Shown piece after piece: positions 28,916-37,593 of a DNA stretch of 64,000 nucleotides. The position numbers and the translations under genes are program-made. Where the stretch lies: contig NZ_LMDY01000014.1 in the NCBI RefSeq assembly GCF_001425905.1, positions 248,001 through 312,000 on the forward strand. Reading direction: 5' to 3'. This DNA comes from Methylibium sp. Root1272. GTDB taxonomy: Bacteria; Pseudomonadota; Gammaproteobacteria; Burkholderiales; Burkholderiaceae_C. The notes under the pieces are model-generated. The model was given only the letters and a program-made list of their open reading frames with translations, did no database searches and was not told the origin of the DNA. Position 1 is the stretch's first letter; every line of letters starts with the position of its first letter.

Positions 28916-30385
28916 ATGCTCGACACGCTCGCCGCCACCCTTCGCCGCGCCACCGCCGCCCTGCCGGATTCGGTCGCTCAGTGGACCGCGCGCGGCGTCG
29001 GCGAGCGTTCCGAACAGCTCGGCGTGCGCCAGGGCGTTGCCGAAACACCGAAGCGAGTGCGCGACGAGGGCGTGATGCTCACCGTCGTCGACGGCGGGGT
29101 GGGCCATGCGGCCACGGCCGACACCTCCGAAGCCGGCCTGCGCGCCGCCCTGCTGCGTGCTCACGCGCTGGCGTGCGCCGGTGCCGGCAAGACGGTGTTC
29201 ACACCGGCCGACCTGCCGCGCCCGCGCGACAGCGGCCGCTACGCCAGCCACGTCGAGCGACCGCACGATGCGCTGTCGCTGGCCGACAAGCTCGAGCTGC
29301 TGATGCGCGTGAACGCGGCCAGCCGGATCGACGAGCGCATCGTCGACACACAGACCAGCCTGTGGAGCGTCGCGACCGAGCAGCTCTTCGTGAGCAGCGA
29401 GGGCGCCCACATCGAGCAGCGCTTCGCCTTCCTCACGCCGGCCATCCAGGTCACCGCAGTCGACGGCGGCGTGACGCAGGTGCGTTCCAGTGCCGGGCAG
29501 TACAACGGCTACTGCCAGCAGGGCGGGCTGGAGGTGCTGGACCGCGCCCGCTTCGAGCAGGACGGCCCGCGCGTCGCGCGCGAGGCGCTGGAACTGGTGC
29601 GCGCGCCCCACTGCCCGAGCGGCCGCATGGACCTGCTGCTGATGCCCGACCAGATGATGCTGCAGATCCACGAGAGCATCGGCCATCCGCTGGAGCTCGA
29701 CCGCATCCTCGGCGACGAGCGCAATTTCGCCGGTACCAGCTTCGTCACGCTCGACCTGTTCGGCCACTACCGCTATGGCAGCGAGCTGCTGAACGTGAGC
29801 TTCGATCCGGCGCGCGAACACGAGTTCGCCGGCTTCGCCTTCGACGACGAAGGCACGCCGGCCGAGCGCCGCATGCTGATCGAGCGCGGCGTGCTGCTGC
29901 ATCCTTTGGGCGGCAGCCTGTCGCAGGCGCGTGCCCGGGCCGCCGGCCACGACGTGGGCGGCGTGGCCACCACGCGCGCCTGCAGCTGGAACCGCGCACC
30001 GATCGACCGCATGAGCAACCTCAACGTCGAGCCCGGCAGCAGCACGCTCGACGAACTGATCGCCGCGGTCGACCACGGCGTGGTGATGCACACCAACTGC
30101 TCGTGGAGCATCGACGACTCGCGCAACAAGTTCCAGTTCGGTTGCGAGTACGGCCGCATGATCCGCCACGGCCGGCTGGCCGAGGTGATGCGCAACCCGA
30201 ACTACCGCGGCGTCAGCGCGACCTTCTGGCGCTCGCTGGCAGGGGTGGGCGATGCGTCGACCTGCGAGGTGATGGGCACGCCCTTCTGCGGCAAGGGCGA
30301 GCCCTCGCAGGTGATCCGTGTCGGGCACGCGTCGCCGGCCTGCCTGTTCACCGGCGTCGACGTGTTCGGTGGGGTCGACGGATGA
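28916..30385 (+). CDS. TldD-like metalloprotease subunit
   Basis: The 489-residue protein belongs to the TldD/PmbA family. It has the TldD zinc motif His252-Glu253-x-x-x-His257 (HESIGH), and C-terminal CSWSIDDSRNKFQFG as in TldD. In studied cases TldD and TldE (PmbA) form a heterodimeric protease that trims small peptides such as microcin B17 or degrades unfolded peptide fragments. The ATG at 28916 is chosen over a TTG at 28901. The stop overlaps the next gene (ATGA at 30382). This looks like a second, divergent set rather than the housekeeping tldD/pmbA. No precursor-peptide gene is visible nearby. Confidence 0.88.
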   Translation: MLDTLAATLRRATAALPDSVAQWTARGVGERSEQLGVRQGVAETPKRVRDEGVMLTVVDGGVGHAATADTSEAGLRAALLRAHALACAGAGKTVFTPADLPRPRDSGRYASHVERPHDALSLADKLELLMRVNAASRIDERIVDTQTSLWSVATEQLFVSSEGAHIEQRFAFLTPAIQVTAVDGGVTQVRSSAGQYNGYCQQGGLEVLDRARFEQDGPRVAREALELVRAPHCPSGRMDLLLMPDQMMLQIHESIGHPLELDRILGDERNFAGTSFVTLDLFGHYRYGSELLNVSFDPAREHEFAGFAFDDEGTPAERRMLIERGVLLHPLGGSLSQARARAAGHDVGGVATTRACSWNRAPIDRMSNLNVEPGSSTLDELIAAVDHGVVMHTNCSWSIDDSRNKFQFGCEYGRMIRHGRLAEVMRNPNYRGVSATFWRSLAGVGDASTCEVMGTPFCGKGEPSQVIRVGHASPACLFTGVDVFGGVDG

Positions 30386-31716
30386 GCGCGCTGACGAAGC
30401 GCCCTCACTTCGACGCGCTGGCCGACAGCGTGTGCCGCGCCGATCGCGTGGACCGCGTCAGCCTGGCACTGAACGCCGAGGCCAGCGACTTCCTGCGCTT
30501 CAACCGCGCGGCAGTGCGCCAGGCCACCCACGTGCTGCAGGCGCAGGCGACGCTGGCCGTGGTGCGCGGCCGGCGCCGCGCCGAGAGCAGCCTCACGCTC
30601 ACCGGCGACCTGGCGCTCGACACGCAGCGCCTGCTCGCCGAGCGCGCGCTTCTGATCCACGATCTCTCGCTGATCCCCGACGACCCCTGGCTGCTGCTGC
30701 CGGAGGAAGCGCTCAGCAGCCACCGCGAGGACCGTGGCGTGCTGCCCTCGCCGGCGGCGGTGATCGACGCCGTGCGCGAGCAGGCCGGCGGCCTGGATTT
30801 CGTCGGCTTCTACGCCGGCGGCCCGGTGGTGCGCGCCTACGCCGACAGCCTGGGTGCGCGCCACTGGCACTGCGTGGAAAGCTTCGACTTCGAGTGGTGC
30901 CTGGTCCACGCCGCCGACAAGGCGGTGAAGACGCAGTACGGCGGCACGGTCTGGTCGCTGTCCGAGTTCGCGGCACGCCTGCGCGAAGCGGCAGCACAGC
31001 TCGCGCTGCTGCGCCAGCCGGCGCGCACGCTGCCGCCGGGTGCCTACCGCGCGCTGTTCAGCCCGGCCGCGATGAACGAACTGCTGGCGACGCTGGGCTG
31101 GAGCGGTTTCGGCCTGAAGGCCCGGCGCACCGGCGTGTCCTCGCTGGCGAAGCTGGCGCTCGGCGATGCCCGCCTGCACCCGTCAGTGCGCCTGAGCGAG
31201 GCACCCGGCCGCGGCTTCACGCCGGCCTTCACGTCCGACGGCTTCGTGCGCCCGGCCGAGGTGCTGCTGGCCAGCGAAGGCCGCGCCGTCGATACGCTGA
31301 ACGCGCCGCGTTCGGCGCGCGAGTACGGCCTGCCGGCCAACGGCGCGAACGCGGCCGAGACGCCGGAGGCGCTGGCGCTGGCTCCCGGCACGCTGCCGCA
31401 CGGGCGCCTGCTCGAGACGCTGGGATCGGGCCTCTGCGTGAGCAACCTCTGGTACCTGAACTACAGCGACCGCCAGGCCTGCCGCATGACCGGCATGACG
31501 CGCTTCGCCTGCTTCTGGGTCGAGGGCGGCGAGCTCGCCGCGCCGCTGGCGGTGATGCGCTTCGACGACAGCTTCCTGCGCCTGTTCGGCGAAGGCCTGG
31601 TGGGCCTGGGCGACCGTTGCGAGCCGATGCCCGACAGCAGCACCTACCAGTCGCGGCAGCTCGCCTCGATCACGGCGCCGGCGGCCCTCGTCGACGGCTG
31701 GCGGCTCACGCTCTGA
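30382..31716 (+). CDS. TldE/PmbA-like partner protein
   Basis: The 444-residue protein is a TldD/PmbA-family member lacking the HExxxH motif, as expected for the TldE-type, non-metal subunit. Recognisable elements are SDFLRFNRAAVRQATHV near the N-terminus and GLCVSNLWYLNYSDRQACRMTGMTRFACFWVEGGE near the C-terminus (given here in overlapping pieces: GLCVSNLWYLNYSD and RMTGMTRFACFWVE). It overlaps the TldD-like gene by ATGA, so the two subunits are made together in equal amounts and probably form a heterodimer. Confidence 0.86.
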   Translation: MSALTKRPHFDALADSVCRADRVDRVSLALNAEASDFLRFNRAAVRQATHVLQAQATLAVVRGRRRAESSLTLTGDLALDTQRLLAERALLIHDLSLIPDDPWLLLPEEALSSHREDRGVLPSPAAVIDAVREQAGGLDFVGFYAGGPVVRAYADSLGARHWHCVESFDFEWCLVHAADKAVKTQYGGTVWSLSEFAARLREAAAQLALLRQPARTLPPGAYRALFSPAAMNELLATLGWSGFGLKARRTGVSSLAKLALGDARLHPSVRLSEAPGRGFTPAFTSDGFVRPAEVLLASEGRAVDTLNAPRSAREYGLPANGANAAETPEALALAPGTLPHGRLLETLGSGLCVSNLWYLNYSDRQACRMTGMTRFACFWVEGGELAAPLAVMRFDDSFLRLFGEGLVGLGDRCEPMPDSSTYQSRQLASITAPAALVDGWRLTL

Positions 31717-31742
31717 GTGCCGCGCTGCGCGGCGGCGGCCCG

Positions 31743-32141
31743 CTATTTCGCCAGGTCGTAGAGCGGCTTGCCCTTGTCGACGACGTGCACCGTGAACACC
31801 TTCAGCGAGGTGTCGCCGATCACCTTGAAGCCGCCATGCCGCACGTCGCGCAGGTTGTGGATCGCGATGCCCGTCGGCAGCGCCATCGGTTCCTTGCCGG
31901 GCAGCTGGACCGTGGCGCCCTGCACCACGTAAGCCGCCTCGACCCCATGGTGGAAATGCGCCTCCAGCGTGTCGCCGGGCTTGTATTCGGCGATCGAGGA
32001 GACCACCTCCATGCCGGGCGCGCCGCTCAGGTCGCTTCGCTTGAGTTCGACGCGCTGCGGAGAATCCTGCGCCCAGGCCGTTGCGGCCACCGCCAGGCAA
32101 CACGCGGCGACCAACGATCGAACCCGGCGTCCAGGGCACAT
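31743..32141 (-). CDS. Exported cupin-domain protein
   Basis: The 132-residue product starts with a signal peptide (MCPGRRVRSLVAACCLAVAA, cleavage likely at AWA-Q) and contains a single small cupin barrel. The metal-binding pattern is visible as HFHHGVEAAYVVQG, then LPTGIAIHNLRDV. The role is unknown; such periplasmic cupins may bind or sense small ligands. The ATG at 32141 has GGGAGC upstream; a longer frame to 32234 would overlap aroC and lacks a signal. It follows aroC after 13 bases and may be co-transcribed. Confidence 0.82.
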   Translation of the reverse strand: MCPGRRVRSLVAACCLAVAATAWAQDSPQRVELKRSDLSGAPGMEVVSSIAEYKPGDTLEAHFHHGVEAAYVVQGATVQLPGKEPMALPTGIAIHNLRDVRHGGFKVIGDTSLKVFTVHVVDKGKPLYDLAK

Positions 32142-32154
32142 CGGCAGCTCCCGC

Positions 32155-33261
32155 TCAGGCGTCCGGCCGGTGCGCCGCGATCGGTGCCACCGGCAAGCGC
32201 ACGTCACCGCACTGCGCGCGGTGACGCAGCGCATGGTCCATCAACACCAGCGCCAACAACGACTCGGCGATCGGCGTCGCGCGGATGCCGACGCAGGGGT
32301 CGTGGCGGCCGAAGGTCTCGACCGTCGCCGGCTGGCCCTGCAGGTCGATCGACTGGCGCGGCGTGCGGATCGAGCTGGTCGGCTTGATCGCGATCGACAC
32401 CGTGATGTCCTGGCCGGTGCTGATGCCGCCAAGCACGCCGCCGGCATGGTTGCTGCGAAAGCCCTGCGGCGTGAGCTCGTCGCCGTGCATCGAGCCGCGG
32501 TGCGCGACGCTCGCGAAGCCGGCGCCGATCTCGACGCCCTTGACGGCGTTCAGTCCCATCATCACGTGGGCGATGTCGGCATCGAGCTTGTCGAACAGCG
32601 GCTCGCCCCAGCCGACCGGCACGCCGGTGGCCTCGACGACGATGCGCGCGCCGACCGAGTCGCCCTCCTTGCGCAGGGCATCCATGAAGTCCTCGAGCTG
32701 AGCGATCTGGCTGGTGTTGGGCGCGAAGAAGGGATTGTTCGGCACGTGCTGCCAGCCCTCGAAGGCGATGTCGATCTCGCCGAGCGCCGCCATGCCGCCG
32801 CGAAAGGCGATGCCGTGGTGTTCGGCCAGCCACTTCTTCGCCACGGCGCCGGCACCGACCATCGGCGCGGTGAGGCGCGCCGAACTGCGGCCGCCGCCGC
32901 GCGGATCGCGCAGGCCGTACTTGTGCCAATAGGTGTAGTCGGCGTGGCCGGGCCGGAAGGTCTGGACGATGTTGCCGTAGTCCTTGCTGCGCTGGTCGGT
33001 GTTGCGGATCAGCAGGCAGATCGGCGTGCCGGTGGTGCGGCCCTCGTGGACGCCGGACAGGATCTCCACAGCGTCGGGTTCGTTGCGCTGCGTCACGTGG
33101 CGCGAGGTGCCAGGGCGGCGGCGGTCGAGCTCGGGCTGGATGTCGGCCTCGCTCAGGCTCATGCCGGGCGGGCAGCCGTCGATCACGCAACCGATGGCCG
33201 GTCCGTGGGATTCACCGAAGTTGGTGACGCAAAACAGGTGGCCGAGGGTGCTGCCGGACAT
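32155..33261 (-). CDS. aroC: Chorismate synthase
   Basis: The 368-residue enzyme makes chorismate from 5-enolpyruvylshikimate-3-phosphate using reduced FMN, the last common step to aromatic amino acids and folate. Signatures are [18 protein letters not shown] at the N-terminus, [22 protein letters not shown] in the middle (read as DYTYWHKYG and [12 protein letters not shown]) and [15 protein letters not shown]. Length is normal. The cupin gene follows closely on the same strand. Confidence 0.97.
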   Translation of the reverse strand: MSGSTLGHLFCVTNFGESHGPAIGCVIDGCPPGMSLSEADIQPELDRRRPGTSRHVTQRNEPDAVEILSGVHEGRTTGTPICLLIRNTDQRSKDYGNIVQTFRPGHADYTYWHKYGLRDPRGGGRSSARLTAPMVGAGAVAKKWLAEHHGIAFRGGMAALGEIDIAFEGWQHVPNNPFFAPNTSQIAQLEDFMDALRKEGDSVGARIVVEATGVPVGWGEPLFDKLDADIAHVMMGLNAVKGVEIGAGFASVAHRGSMHGDELTPQGFRSNHAGGVLGGISTGQDITVSIAIKPTSSIRTPRQSIDLQGQPATVETFGRHDPCVGIRATPIAESLLALVLMDHALRHRAQCGDVRLPVAPIAAHRPDA

Positions 33262-33346
33262 GATTCGGGGCGGATGCGGGACTCAGACCGCATTGTGACA
33301 GCGGCCCGTGGCACCGCCTTCTCGAAGGCGCCCGACCAGCGCCGGC

Positions 33347-33784
33347 TCAGAAGCGGCAGGCCAGCCCCAGATGCGCGCGCATCTCGACGCTCGAGCCGTC
33401 ACGATCCTGCCGCAGCTTGGTGGGCAGGCGAAAGCGCGTCGCGCAGTCGGTGGCCTCGACGCCGATGGAACGCAGCATGCGCTGCGGCGTCTCGGAGCTC
33501 ATGCTGAGCGCATGGTGAGCCCGGCGGGGTCGCCCGACGCCGGGCACGTCAGCGCGCGGCAGTTCGACGATGCTCAGCTTGAGTGCGCCGTCCTGTCGCG
33601 TCGTATCGCGCAGCTCGGTTTGCGCCCGAGCGGGCCAGGACGGGGACGCCGGCTTTACGGTCCACGGCGTGTTGGGGGCCGCATCCTCGCGGGGCGCCGT
33701 CTCGACAGCACCGGCGCTGCACAGCGCCGCCGTCAGACCCAGCCACGCGACGCCGCGGCCCAGCAGCCGAAATCGAAGGTTCAT
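33347..33784 (-). CDS. Small exported protein of unknown function
   Basis: The 145-residue frame begins with ATG at 33784 (an upstream in-frame ATG at 33805 is less likely) and has a signal peptide: RFRLLGRGVAWLGLTAALCSAGAVE. The mature part is polar, contains two cysteines (the second in LGLACRF at the extreme C-terminus) that may form a disulfide, and matches no family I know. The coding status is supported by the signal peptide and by third-position GC bias, but an antisense reading frame also exists in this stretch. Confidence 0.6.
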   Translation of the reverse strand: MNLRFRLLGRGVAWLGLTAALCSAGAVETAPREDAAPNTPWTVKPASPSWPARAQTELRDTTRQDGALKLSIVELPRADVPGVGRPRRAHHALSMSSETPQRMLRSIGVEATDCATRFRLPTKLRQDRDGSSVEMRAHLGLACRF

Positions 33785-33936
33785 GATGGCTCTCCCGCAA
33801 CCCATGCGGAGAGCATCTGCCTTTCAGATCGACTGCGGCTGATGCGGTAACACCCCGATACCCCTGCGCCGGGGACACCGCCAAATGCCTCACGCCGGGG
33901 TGAGACCCTTGTAACGCCGAGGTTGCGACTGGCGCG

Positions 33937-34401
33937 CTATTGCTGGGGCGCCGGGGCCGGATCTTCCTCGACCGGCCAGTCGCGGATGTAGGCCTTGAGC
34001 ATGCGGTTCTCGAAATCCTGCCCATCGACCACCGCCTTGGCGACGTCGTAGAACGAGATCACGCCCATCAGGGTGCGCTGCGTCAGGACCGGCATGTAGC
34101 GGGCGTGGCGGCCCAGCATCATGCGGCGCACCTCGTCGATCTCGGTATCAGGTGTGCAGGTCATGGGATGGTCCTCCATGACCGTGCGCACGATGGTGTC
34201 GCCGACATTGCCCCCATTGCCGACGACCGCCTGGATGACCTCGCGGAAGGTCAGCAGGCCCACCACGTCGCCATGCTCCATCACGACCAGCGAGCCGATA
34301 TCGCGCTCCGCCATGGTGCGCAAGGCCTCGGCCAAAGGCTGGTCGGGCGTGACGGTGAACAGGGTGCCGCCCTTGACGCGCAGGATGTCGCTGACTTTCA
34401 T
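33937..34401 (-). CDS. CBS-domain pair protein
   Basis: The 154-residue protein consists of two CBS motifs in tandem, for example GTLFTVTPDQPLAEALRTMAERDIGSLVVM (read as TVTPDQPLAEAL and RDIGSLVVM) and PMTCTPDTEIDEVRRMMLGRHARYMPVL (read as CTPDTEIDEVRRMM and RYMPVL). CBS pairs bind adenine nucleotides and sense energy state. There is no attached enzyme domain, so it is a stand-alone regulator or binding module. The ATG at 34401 follows AAGGAG at good spacing; the frame extends upstream to 34461 but without a ribosome binding site. A TATATT box lies about 30 bases further upstream. Confidence 0.9.
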   Translation of the reverse strand: MKVSDILRVKGGTLFTVTPDQPLAEALRTMAERDIGSLVVMEHGDVVGLLTFREVIQAVVGNGGNVGDTIVRTVMEDHPMTCTPDTEIDEVRRMMLGRHARYMPVLTQRTLMGVISFYDVAKAVVDGQDFENRMLKAYIRDWPVEEDPAPAPQQ

Positions 34402-34527
34402 GATGGGCTCCTTCGAGATGCCGTTGAAATCAATATACCCACAATCCTCCAGGAGGGCCACAGAAGGAACTAGGAGCGCGACGGCCGATGCGCCCTGCTC
34501 GGCTAACAGGACGTGTGTCAGAACGGC

Positions 34528-35757
34528 TCAGAGCAGTTCCTGCAGCGTCATCTCGCCGAAGCGCGCGCGCTGCCAGAAACCCCGCAAGGCAGGGGTCGGG
34601 TCGAGCAGCAGCGCGGCGAGCAGCGGCTGCGCCGGCGTGGCGTTCGGGTCGCAGAGCAGCACGTAGCGCTTCTCACCGGCCTCGTCGAGGCGGCCGACCC
34701 AGTCGAGTTCGACCAGCATCTCGAGCGAGGGCTCGATCTGCAGCGGGTCGGTGCGGAGCGTGGCCGCCAGCCCGCCGAGGTCCAGGCCGCGCTCGCCCCG
34801 GGCGCGCGCCGCGGCGAGTTCGCGCAGCAGACGCACGGCGGCCTGGAAACGGTGGCCGGGGGTGTTGGGTTGCCGCACGATGTGCATCGACAGGCTCGGC
34901 GCGTAGGCGGCGATCACCGCGCCCAGCAGCACGATCACCCAGCCGAGATAGAGCCAGATCAGGAAGATGGGCACCGTGGCGAAGGCACCGTAGATCGTCG
35001 AGTAGGTCGGCACCTGGGCCAAATACCAGGCCAGGACCTTCTTCGCCAGTTCGAAGCCGGCCGACACGAACACCCCGCCCGCCAGGGCATGGCGCCAGCG
35101 CACCTCGGTGTTCGGAACATAGTGGAACAACCCCGCCATCGCGGCCGCCAGCAGGCCGAACTCCAGCGCGTTGAGCAGCACGCTCAGGCTGCCCGGCATC
35201 GCGCCGACCACGCCGCGCGAGGCCGAGATCGCGTAGGAGGTCAGCGTCAGGCTCGCGCCCAGCAGCAGCGGGCCGAGCGTGGCAGCGGCCCAGTAGACCA
35301 GCACGCGCTGTGCGATCGGCCGAGGCTTGCGCACGCGCCAGATCGCATTGAGCGTGCGGTCGATCGTGAGCATCAGCGCCAGCGCCGTGAGCACCAGCAC
35401 CACCAGGCCAACGGTACCCAGCCGGTGCGCCTTGCCGGCGAACTGCGTCAGCGCGCCCAGCACCGGCTTGGCGATGCCGTCGGGCACCAGCGACTGAATG
35501 AAGTACTTCTCCAGTGCCCCCTGGAACTGGCTGAACATCGGGAAGGCGCTGAAGATCGCCAGCGTGACGGTGGCCAGCGGCACAAGCGCGATCGTGGTCG
35601 TGAAGGTCAGGCTGCTGGCGGTGAGGCCCAGGCGGTCTTCGCGGAAGCGCTGGCGCAGGGTCTTCAGCGTGTCGAGCCAAGGCCAGGTCTGCAGCGTCTC
35701 GGCCAGCAGCGCGATGCGTTCGCGCCAGCCGGCCTTCAGGAGATCGGGAACGGTCAT
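34528..35757 (-). CDS. YihY/BrkB-family inner-membrane protein
   Basis: The 409-residue protein has about six transmembrane helices, beginning near LTASSLTFTTTIALVPL and including LIWLYLGWVIVLLGAVIAAY, which identify the YihY/virulence factor BrkB family. A soluble C-terminal domain of about 110 residues follows and resembles a winged helix. The transported or bound substrate is unknown; earlier naming as ribonuclease BN was not upheld. The ATG at 35757 is preceded by few bases before the divergent gene; an upstream ATG at 35778 is also possible and would overlap the divergent start. Confidence 0.9.
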   Translation of the reverse strand: MTVPDLLKAGWRERIALLAETLQTWPWLDTLKTLRQRFREDRLGLTASSLTFTTTIALVPLATVTLAIFSAFPMFSQFQGALEKYFIQSLVPDGIAKPVLGALTQFAGKAHRLGTVGLVVLVLTALALMLTIDRTLNAIWRVRKPRPIAQRVLVYWAAATLGPLLLGASLTLTSYAISASRGVVGAMPGSLSVLLNALEFGLLAAAMAGLFHYVPNTEVRWRHALAGGVFVSAGFELAKKVLAWYLAQVPTYSTIYGAFATVPIFLIWLYLGWVIVLLGAVIAAYAPSLSMHIVRQPNTPGHRFQAAVRLLRELAAARARGERGLDLGGLAATLRTDPLQIEPSLEMLVELDWVGRLDEAGEKRYVLLCDPNATPAQPLLAALLLDPTPALRGFWQRARFGEMTLQELL

Positions 35758-35763
35758 GCTCGA

Positions 35764-35779
35764 TATGATGCCAGCCATG
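35764..35779 (+). promoter_or_regulatory. Candidate -10 box for a leaderless or near-leaderless DUF2069 mRNA
   Basis: TATGAT at 35764-35769 ends seven bases before the likely DUF2069 start codon (ATG at 35777). No Shine-Dalgarno lies before that ATG, and the divergent yihY start is only 19 bases away. A matching -35 was not found, so this is a weak call. Confidence 0.25.
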
Positions 35780-36145
35780 TTTCGATGCAATGCGGTGGAC
35801 GGCACTCGGGCCGTCGCGGTGGGGAGCCTGCTCGGCCTGATCGTGCTGGGCCTGCTGTGGGAGCTGTGGCTGGCGCCGACCGGCAGCGGCACGTTGGCGT
35901 TCAAGGTGCTGCCGCTCGCGCTGCCGCTGGCCGGCCTGTTGAAGCGGCGCATGTACACCTACCGCTGGGTCAGCCTGCTGGTGTGGCTCTATTTCATCGA
36001 GGGCGTGGTGCGCGCCAGTGGCGACCGCGGCCTGAGCGCGTGGCTCGCGGGGCTGGAGATCGTGCTGTGCCTGACGCTGTTCGCCGCCTGCGCGCTGCAC
36101 GTGCGCTGGCGCTTCAAGCAGGCCGCCGCCGGCGCCGCGACATGA
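35777..36145 (+). CDS. DUF2069 membrane protein
   Basis: The 122-residue protein has about four hydrophobic helices (for example VGSLLGLIVLGLLWELWL and LEIVLCLTLFAACALHV) and the motif KVLPLALPLAGLLKRRMYTYRW, typical of DUF2069 inner-membrane proteins. The function is unknown. The start is uncertain: ATG at 35777 gives a protein of normal family size, while an upstream ATG at 35767 is out of reach of any ribosome binding site as well. Its stop overlaps the FAD dehydrogenase start (ATGA at 36142), so the two are coupled. Confidence 0.85.
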   Translation: MFRCNAVDGTRAVAVGSLLGLIVLGLLWELWLAPTGSGTLAFKVLPLALPLAGLLKRRMYTYRWVSLLVWLYFIEGVVRASGDRGLSAWLAGLEIVLCLTLFAACALHVRWRFKQAAAGAAT

Positions 36146-37548
36146 GCGCGTCACTGCTCGATGCGCTGCGGGCCACGCTGGGGCCGGCGCAGGTGCTGAC
36201 CGACGGCGACCGGTCGGCCTGGGAGATCGACTGGCGCAAGCGCTACCACGGCAAGGCGCTGGCGGTCGTGCGACCCGGAAGCGCGGGCGAAGTGGCGGCG
36301 GTGGTGCGGGCCTGCGGCGCACATGGCGCCAGCCTGGTGCCGCAAGGCGGGAACACCGGCCTGGTCGGGGGCGGGGTGCCCGATGCCAGCGGCCGCCAGG
36401 TGCTGCTGAGCCTGGCGCGCTTGAACCGCGTGCGCGCCATCGATACTTCGAATTCGACGATGACAGTCGAGGCCGGCTGCGTGCTGCAGGCGGTCCAGGA
36501 GGCCGCGGCCGCGCAGGGCCTGCTGTTTCCGCTGAGTTTGGCGGCCGAGGGCAGCTGCACGATCGGCGGCAACCTGGCCACCAATGCCGGTGGCACCCAG
36601 GTGCTGCGCTACGGCAATGCGCGCGAACTGTGCCTGGGACTCGAGGTGGTGACGGCTGCCGGCGAAATCTGGGACGGCCTGAGCGGCCTGCGCAAGGACA
36701 ACACCGGCTACGACCTGCGCGACCTGTTCATTGGCAGCGAAGGCACGCTGGGCGTGATCACCGCGGCGACGCTGAAGCTGCACCCACAGCCGGCGGCCCG
36801 CTGCACCGCGCTGGCGGCCTGCGCCACGCTGGCGGACTGCGTGGCCCTGCTGCAACGGGCTCAGGCCCGGCTCGGCGCCGGGCTCACCGGCTTCGAGGTG
36901 ATGGGGCGCTTCGCGCTGTCGCTGGTCGAGAAGCACTTCCCCGCCCTGCCGCGACCGCTGGCGCCCAGCCCGTGGACGGTGCTGCTCGAGCAATCGGACA
37001 TCGAAGACGAGGCGCATGCACGCACGCTGTTCGAGGGGTTGCTCGAGAGCGCGCTCGAGGCCGGCACGATCGTCGACGCCGCGGTGGCCGAGAGCGTGCA
37101 GCAGTCGAAGCAGCTGTGGCACCTGCGCGAGAGCATTCCGCTGGCGCAGGCAGAGGAAGGTCTGAACATCAAGCACGACATCGCGCTGCCGGTCTCCCGC
37201 ATTCCCGACTTCGTGGCCGCCACCGATGCGCAGCTGCAGGCCGTGGTGCCGGGCGTACGGCTGGTGAACTTCGGCCACCTCGGCGACGGCAACCTGCACT
37301 ACAACGTGCAGGCGCCGGAAGGGGTCGACGCGGCCTCGTTCCTGAGCGAGCGCGAGCCGGCCGTGAACCGGATCGTCTACGACGCCGTCCAGGCGCATGG
37401 CGGCTCGATCTCGGCCGAGCACGGCATCGGCGCGCTCAAGCGCGAGGAACTGCTGCACTACAAGTCGCCGGTGGCGCTGGCGCTGATGCGTTCGATCAAG
37501 CAGGCGCTGGATCCGCAGGGACTGATGAATCCCGGTCGCCTGCTCTGA
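36142..37548 (+). CDS. FAD-linked 2-hydroxyacid dehydrogenase (GlcD/D-2-hydroxyglutarate dehydrogenase type)
   Basis: The 468-residue flavoprotein has the PCMH-type FAD domain (VPQGGNTGLVGGGVPD, GGNLATNAGG, KDNTGYDLRDLFIGSEGTLG read as NTGYDLRDLF and GSEGTLGVIT) and the C-terminal FAD-oxidase domain with NFGHLGDGNLHYNV, the metal- and substrate-binding motif of D-2-hydroxyglutarate dehydrogenases, and EHGIGALKREEL. It oxidises a D-2-hydroxyacid; whether D-lactate, glycolate or 2-hydroxyglutarate cannot be told. It overlaps the DUF2069 stop by four bases. Confidence 0.93.
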   Translation: MSASLLDALRATLGPAQVLTDGDRSAWEIDWRKRYHGKALAVVRPGSAGEVAAVVRACGAHGASLVPQGGNTGLVGGGVPDASGRQVLLSLARLNRVRAIDTSNSTMTVEAGCVLQAVQEAAAAQGLLFPLSLAAEGSCTIGGNLATNAGGTQVLRYGNARELCLGLEVVTAAGEIWDGLSGLRKDNTGYDLRDLFIGSEGTLGVITAATLKLHPQPAARCTALAACATLADCVALLQRAQARLGAGLTGFEVMGRFALSLVEKHFPALPRPLAPSPWTVLLEQSDIEDEAHARTLFEGLLESALEAGTIVDAAVAESVQQSKQLWHLRESIPLAQAEEGLNIKHDIALPVSRIPDFVAATDAQLQAVVPGVRLVNFGHLGDGNLHYNVQAPEGVDAASFLSEREPAVNRIVYDAVQAHGGSISAEHGIGALKREELLHYKSPVALALMRSIKQALDPQGLMNPGRLL

Positions 37549-37593
37549 GCGGCGATCCCGGCGCACCCGACGCCGCGGCAGTGGGGGGCTGCG

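Noticed and set aside
28981-31716. Possible fusion of the TldD-like and TldE-like genes in one frame
   Set aside because: The open frame upstream of 30382 is an Arg/Ala-rich shadow; the genuine TldD protein with HExxxH is in another frame. The genes overlap by four bases rather than being fused.
33315-33330. Small palindrome CGCCTTCTCGAAGGCG between aroC and the exported protein gene
   Set aside because: No T-run follows on the minus strand and a two-base loop is needed for full pairing; functional significance cannot be supported.
33878-33905. Inverted repeat CTCACGCCGGGGTGAG as an operator or terminator after the CBS gene
   Set aside because: The stem is only five base pairs, has no T-run on either strand, and similar short C/G-rich repeats are frequent in this GC-rich DNA.
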